Source: Rhodocyclus purpureus
GTDB taxonomy: Bacteria > Pseudomonadota > Gammaproteobacteria > Burkholderiales > Rhodocyclaceae
Assembly (NCBI RefSeq): GCF_016653115.1
Contig: NZ_NHRX01000043.1
Location: 62,001-126,000 of the forward strand
DNA: 64,000 nt
Direction of reading: 5' to 3'
Part shown: positions 61,427 through 64,000 of the stretch, in pieces
How the letters are laid out: each line of letters starts with the position of its first letter
Position numbering within the stretch: position 1 is the stretch's first letter
The notes under the pieces: model-generated
What the model was told of the DNA's origin: nothing
The model's input: the letters and a program-made list of their open reading frames with translations, nothing else
Database searches by the model: none
Position numbers and translations under genes: made by a program

Positions 61427-61636
61427 ATGGCCATCAACGTCAAGTTGCCGGAAGCACTGGTCGAAAGCGCCAAGCGCTACGGCGCGGTCGAGCATCGCTC
61501 AGTGCCCAAGCAAATCGAATACTGGTCGCAGATCGGCAAGATCGCTGCCGAAAATCCCGACCTGCCATTCAGCGTCATCCGCGACATCCTGATCGCCGAT
61601 CAGGAAGAGCCCGTGGGTGAGTACCAGTTCGGCTGA
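61427..61636 (+). CDS. ParD-like antitoxin
   Basis: 69 residues from the ATG at 61427 (CGGAGA upstream). MAINVKLPEALVESAKRYGAVEHRSVPKQIEYWSQIGKIA is a short ribbon-helix-helix-type start followed by the ParD_like signature (PF11903-like group), with a DLPFSVIRDIL helix and an acidic tail for toxin contact. Its stop overlaps the toxin start (TGATG), so the pair is translationally coupled. Enclosed by two direct repeats. Confidence 0.85.
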   Translation: MAINVKLPEALVESAKRYGAVEHRSVPKQIEYWSQIGKIAAENPDLPFSVIRDILIADQEEPVGEYQFG

Positions 61637-61914
61637 TGCGCATCCTCGTCACCCCCACCTTCGCGCGTGCCGTCAAAAAGCTGCATCAACAGCAAAAGGC
61701 CGCACTCGACGAGGCCGTGCGTGCAATCGCGAATCAGCCCGAAATCGGAGAAACCAAGGTAGGCGACCTGGCAGGCGTGCAGGTCTACAAATTCCGCATC
61801 GGCAATCTGTTGTACCTGCTGGCCTACCGGGTTCTCGACGAGACCAGCCTCAAACTTCTGATGGTCGGACCGCACGAAAATTTTTACCGCGATCTCAAAC
61901 TGACGCAGCACTGA
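61636..61914 (+). CDS. RelE/ParE-superfamily toxin
   Basis: 92 residues: MRILVTPTFARAVKKLHQQQ, IGETKVGDLAGVQVYKFRIG and NLLYLLAYRV, then LLMVGPHENFYRDLK. This is the compact RelE/ParE fold with a Lys/Arg-rich surface and C-terminal H-E-N-F-Y-R. Ribosome-dependent mRNA cleavage (RelE) or gyrase poisoning (ParE) cannot be told apart from the sequence. Starts on the last base of the antitoxin stop. Confidence 0.88.
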   Translation: MRILVTPTFARAVKKLHQQQKAALDEAVRAIANQPEIGETKVGDLAGVQVYKFRIGNLLYLLAYRVLDETSLKLLMVGPHENFYRDLKLTQH

Positions 61915-62311
61915 CTCAAACCATCCAGACGCGACAAGCGTGTTGTCGGCTCACCAGAGCATTCCCGTAGGAAGTTTGCGTCCCTAGCTGAACGGCTGCT
62001 CGTAGAGGCCCCGGTCGGGTTAACGTGAAACGTGGAACAATTTCGTGAAACATCGGCCGACCGGATCTGCCGAAACCGTCGCGATCAGCAACCCGTCATC
62101 GCGAGCCCGCAGGGCGTAGCGATCCAGTGCGTGGGGCTGATCTCGGGTCGCCCGTGGATAGCGGGTAAGGGCGAGGAGACAGAAGAACGAACTGGATTGC
62201 CACGGCGCGACGCGCCTCGCAATGACGGAATATCAGCACATGGGGCGTTTCATCGCCTGGGGTGGCGGACCTGGCCATGAAGTTGGCGTGGCGTAACCCG
62301 ACGCCGATCGA
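61915..62311. other. 397-bp gap after the toxin gene
   Basis: Holds the second repeat copy (62092-62301), placed 10 bp from the end of the algC-like gene. Before the repeat, 61915-62091 shows only short unremarkable sequence and TTAACGTGAAAC at 62020. No gene is supported; open frames over the repeat match those of copy 1 and are artefacts. Confidence 0.6.
62092..62301. repeat. Direct repeat copy 2 (MITE-like)
   Basis: Same element as 61073-61285 in the same orientation, about 95% identical by eye, with the same imperfect inverted ends (CCCGTCATCGCGAG ... CTCGCAATGACGG). Together the copies bracket the toxin-antitoxin pair as an 1.2-kb unit. Confidence 0.85.
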
Positions 62312-63748
62312 TCAGAACGGCAGTTCCAGCCCCGGCCTTGCCATGAGGATGACGCGGCGGAAGTCGTCCTGGATGCGGGCGAGCGCAGCCGCATCGTCGG
62401 CCTCGAAGCGCAGGACGACGACCGGTGTCGTGTTCGACGGACGGGCGAGGCCGAAGCCGTCGGCGTACTCGACGCGCAGGCCGTCGATGGTGATGATCTC
62501 CTGCGCGCCGGTGAAGCTCGCTTCGCGCTTCAACTGGTCGATCAGCGCGAACGGTTCGCCCTCGGCCATCTTCAGGTTGAGTTCGGGCGTCGACGACGAG
62601 TTCGGCAGCGCCTTGAGCACGGCCGAGGGATCCTCGACGCGCGAAAGGATTTCGAGCAGGCGGGCGCCGGCGTAGAGGCCGTCGTCGAAGCCGTACCAGC
62701 GCTCCTTGAAGAAGACGTGGCCGCTCATCTCGCCGGCAAGCGGGGCGCCGGTCTCCCGGAGCTTGGCCTTAACCAGCGCGTGGCCGGTGTTCCACATCAG
62801 CGGCTCGCCGCCGTGCGAACGGATCCACGGCGCCAGGAGGCGCGTGCATTTGACGTCGTAGATGATCTGTCCGCCGGGGCAGCGCGAAAGCACGTCGGCG
62901 GCGAAGAGCATCAGCTGGCGATCCGGGTAGATGATCTCGCCGTCCCTGGTGACGACGCCGAGGCGGTCGCCGTCGCCGTCGAAGGCAAGCCCGATCTCGG
63001 CGTCGCCGGCGGCGAGCGCGGCGATCAGGTCCTGCAGGTTCTCGGGCTTCGAGGGGTCGGGGTGATGGTTCGGGAAGTGGCCATCGACCGTGCAGAACAG
63101 TTCGCTCACCTCGCAGCCGAGGCGGCGGAAGAGTTCGGGCGCGATGGCGCCGGCGACACCGTTACCGCAGTCGATCGCCACCTTCAGCGGCCGCGCCAGC
63201 TTCACGTCGCCGACGATGCGCTCGACGTAGGCGGCGGCGACGTCGGCGTGGCGCAAGGTCCCCTGCCCGCTCAGCAAGCGGCCCTCGTCGCTACGCCGGC
63301 GCAGGTCCTGGATCGCCTCGTTGGCCAGCGTGACGCCGCCGACGACCATCTTCAGTCCGTTGTAGTCGGGCGGATTGTGGCTGCCGGTGACCGAGACGCA
63401 ACTGTTGCAGCCGAGTTCGTATGCGGCGAAATAGCTCACCGGGGTCGGCACGCAACCGATGTCGATCACATCGACGCCGGCGGCGCAGATGCCCTCGGCC
63501 AGTGCAGCGGCGAGTTCGGGACCGGACAGGCGGCCATCGCGACCGACGGCGATCGTCGTCTGCCCCTCTTCGCGTGCGAACGAGCCGAGCGCCTGGCCGA
63601 TGCGGCGGACGACCGGGACGGTCAGCGTCCTGCCGACGATGCCGCGGATGTCGTAGGCCTTGAAGATCTCGGGCGGAAGCGGCAGGGTCGCAGCAGCGCT
63701 GACGGAGGCGCTGGCAGAAGGGGTCGTCGCGGCGTTCGCTTGGCTCAT
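62312..63748 (-). CDS. algC: Phosphomannomutase/phosphoglucomutase (AlgC type)
   Basis: 478 residues from the ATG at 63748 (GAGG upstream, 1 bp after the upstream stop). A Ser/Ala/Thr-rich 25-residue start precedes FKAYDIRGIVG. The phosphoserine loop VTGSHNPPDYNG, metal loop FDGDGDRLGV, sugar-ring loop GEMSGHVFF and phosphate-binding RVEYADGFGLARPSNTTP are intact. It interconverts hexose 6- and 1-phosphates for alginate-like polymers, LPS and glycogen precursors. The coupling to a YheT-type gene upstream is unlikely to be functional. Confidence 0.95.
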   Translation of the reverse strand: MSQANAATTPSASASVSAAATLPLPPEIFKAYDIRGIVGRTLTVPVVRRIGQALGSFAREEGQTTIAVGRDGRLSGPELAAALAEGICAAGVDVIDIGCVPTPVSYFAAYELGCNSCVSVTGSHNPPDYNGLKMVVGGVTLANEAIQDLRRRSDEGRLLSGQGTLRHADVAAAYVERIVGDVKLARPLKVAIDCGNGVAGAIAPELFRRLGCEVSELFCTVDGHFPNHHPDPSKPENLQDLIAALAAGDAEIGLAFDGDGDRLGVVTRDGEIIYPDRQLMLFAADVLSRCPGGQIIYDVKCTRLLAPWIRSHGGEPLMWNTGHALVKAKLRETGAPLAGEMSGHVFFKERWYGFDDGLYAGARLLEILSRVEDPSAVLKALPNSSSTPELNLKMAEGEPFALIDQLKREASFTGAQEIITIDGLRVEYADGFGLARPSNTTPVVVLRFEADDAAALARIQDDFRRVILMARPGLELPF

Positions 63749-63749
63749 C

Positions 63750-64000
63750 TCAAACCTCGTGACAAAAGAAATAAAGGATTCGTTGCGGCAGCCAGTCGAG
63801 GTTCCCCGGCAGCGAACCGCTGACGAAACCGACGTGGCCACCGGCACGCGGGAAATCGCGCTTGGTCGCCGCAGCGACCTCGGCGGCGCCCGGCAGCACG
63901 CCCGCCGGCATGAACGGGTCATTGTGCGCGTTGATCAGCAGCGCCGGCAAGCGGATCAAAGGCAGCCAGGGTTTCGCCGACGCGCGTCGCCAGTAGTCCT
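63750..64000 (-). CDS. YheT-family alpha/beta hydrolase, C-terminal part (5' end outside window)
   Basis: Reads on the minus strand from the window edge to TGA at 63750-63752. About 83 residues: DYWRRASAKPWLPLIRLPALLINAHNDPFMP, then a C-terminal GGHVGFVSG and FFCHEV. The Asp of HNDPF and the His of GGHVGF are the last two members of the hydrolase triad, and DYWRRASA is the YheT (COG0429) signature. The nucleophile Ser lies outside the window. Function in bacteria is unclear; the esterase family is certain enough. The stop is separated from the algC-like ATG by one base. Confidence 0.85.
   Translation of the reverse strand, partial: DYWRRASAKPWLPLIRLPALLINAHNDPFMPAGVLPGAAEVAAATKRDFPRAGGHVGFVSGSLPGNLDWLPQRILYFFCHEV

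Overview
The window is a high-GC proteobacterial chromosome segment with tightly packed genes and many 4-bp ATGA/GTGA overlaps. The gene set (yhdP-nit-tldD block, glnE, GTP-type PEP carboxykinase, MaeB malic enzyme, queF/queA/tgt, menA, UbiA-family decaprenyl-phosphate phosphoribosyltransferase, AmmeMemoRadiSam genes) points to a betaproteobacterium, probably Rhodocyclales (Accumulibacter/Dechloromonas-like). That placement is inference from gene content; there is no rRNA or other phylogenetic marker here to prove it.

Layout. 1-2.5 kb: end of a TolC/CzcC-type efflux protein, then an OmpR/QseB-type response regulator and its histidine kinase. 2.5-5.0 kb (minus): the three-gene AmmeMemoRadiSam set amrB-amrA-amrS. 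5.1-8.7 kb (minus): aroG-type DAHP synthase, a GT39/ArnT-like glycosyltransferase and an overlapping decaprenyl-phosphate phosphoribosyltransferase. 8.8-15.2 kb (minus): yhdP, nitrilase-like amidase, tldD. 15.4-19.3 kb (plus): glnE and ald. 19.3-27.3 kb: queF, an EF-hand membrane protein of unknown function, a methionine-type aminotransferase divergent from mtnA plus a FucA-like class II aldolase (a candidate 'DHAP shunt' for 5'-methylthioadenosine / 5'-deoxyadenosine), and a COG2509-type flavoprotein. 27.3-36.9 kb (minus): a four-CBS/PAS/GGDEF/EAL protein, a LEA-type lipoprotein, a GarR-type reductase, a half-length aldehyde dehydrogenase, PbpG and MaeB. 37.3-41.1 kb (plus): pckG, a Phd/PIN toxin-antitoxin pair and an aminotransferase.

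41.1-57.4 kb (minus) is an accessory block of visibly lower GC: an approximately 2,814-residue RTX adhesin, its complete type I secretion system (HlyD-type adaptor, ABC exporter, TolC-type outer-membrane protein), and a dedicated-looking response regulator plus 7TM-DISM histidine kinase. A degraded 112-bp copy of the menA 3' end lies at the left edge of this block and the intact menA 3' end lies at the right edge, in the same orientation. This suggests that the block was inserted into, or duplicated around, the end of menA.

57.4-64 kb: menA, tRNA-Leu(CAA) with a good promoter, queA, tgt, a ParD-like/RelE toxin-antitoxin pair enclosed by two nearly identical ~210-bp repeats (each with a terminal-inverted-repeat core), AlgC-type phosphomannomutase/phosphoglucomutase, and the end of a YheT-type hydrolase.

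Themes: central carbon control at the PEP/pyruvate/malate node (pckG, maeB), nitrogen control (glnE, ald), queuosine synthesis (queF, queA, tgt), radical-SAM by-product salvage (mtnA/aldolase) in the same window as a poorly understood radical-SAM system (Amr), and surface adhesion coupled to two-component and possibly c-di-GMP signalling.
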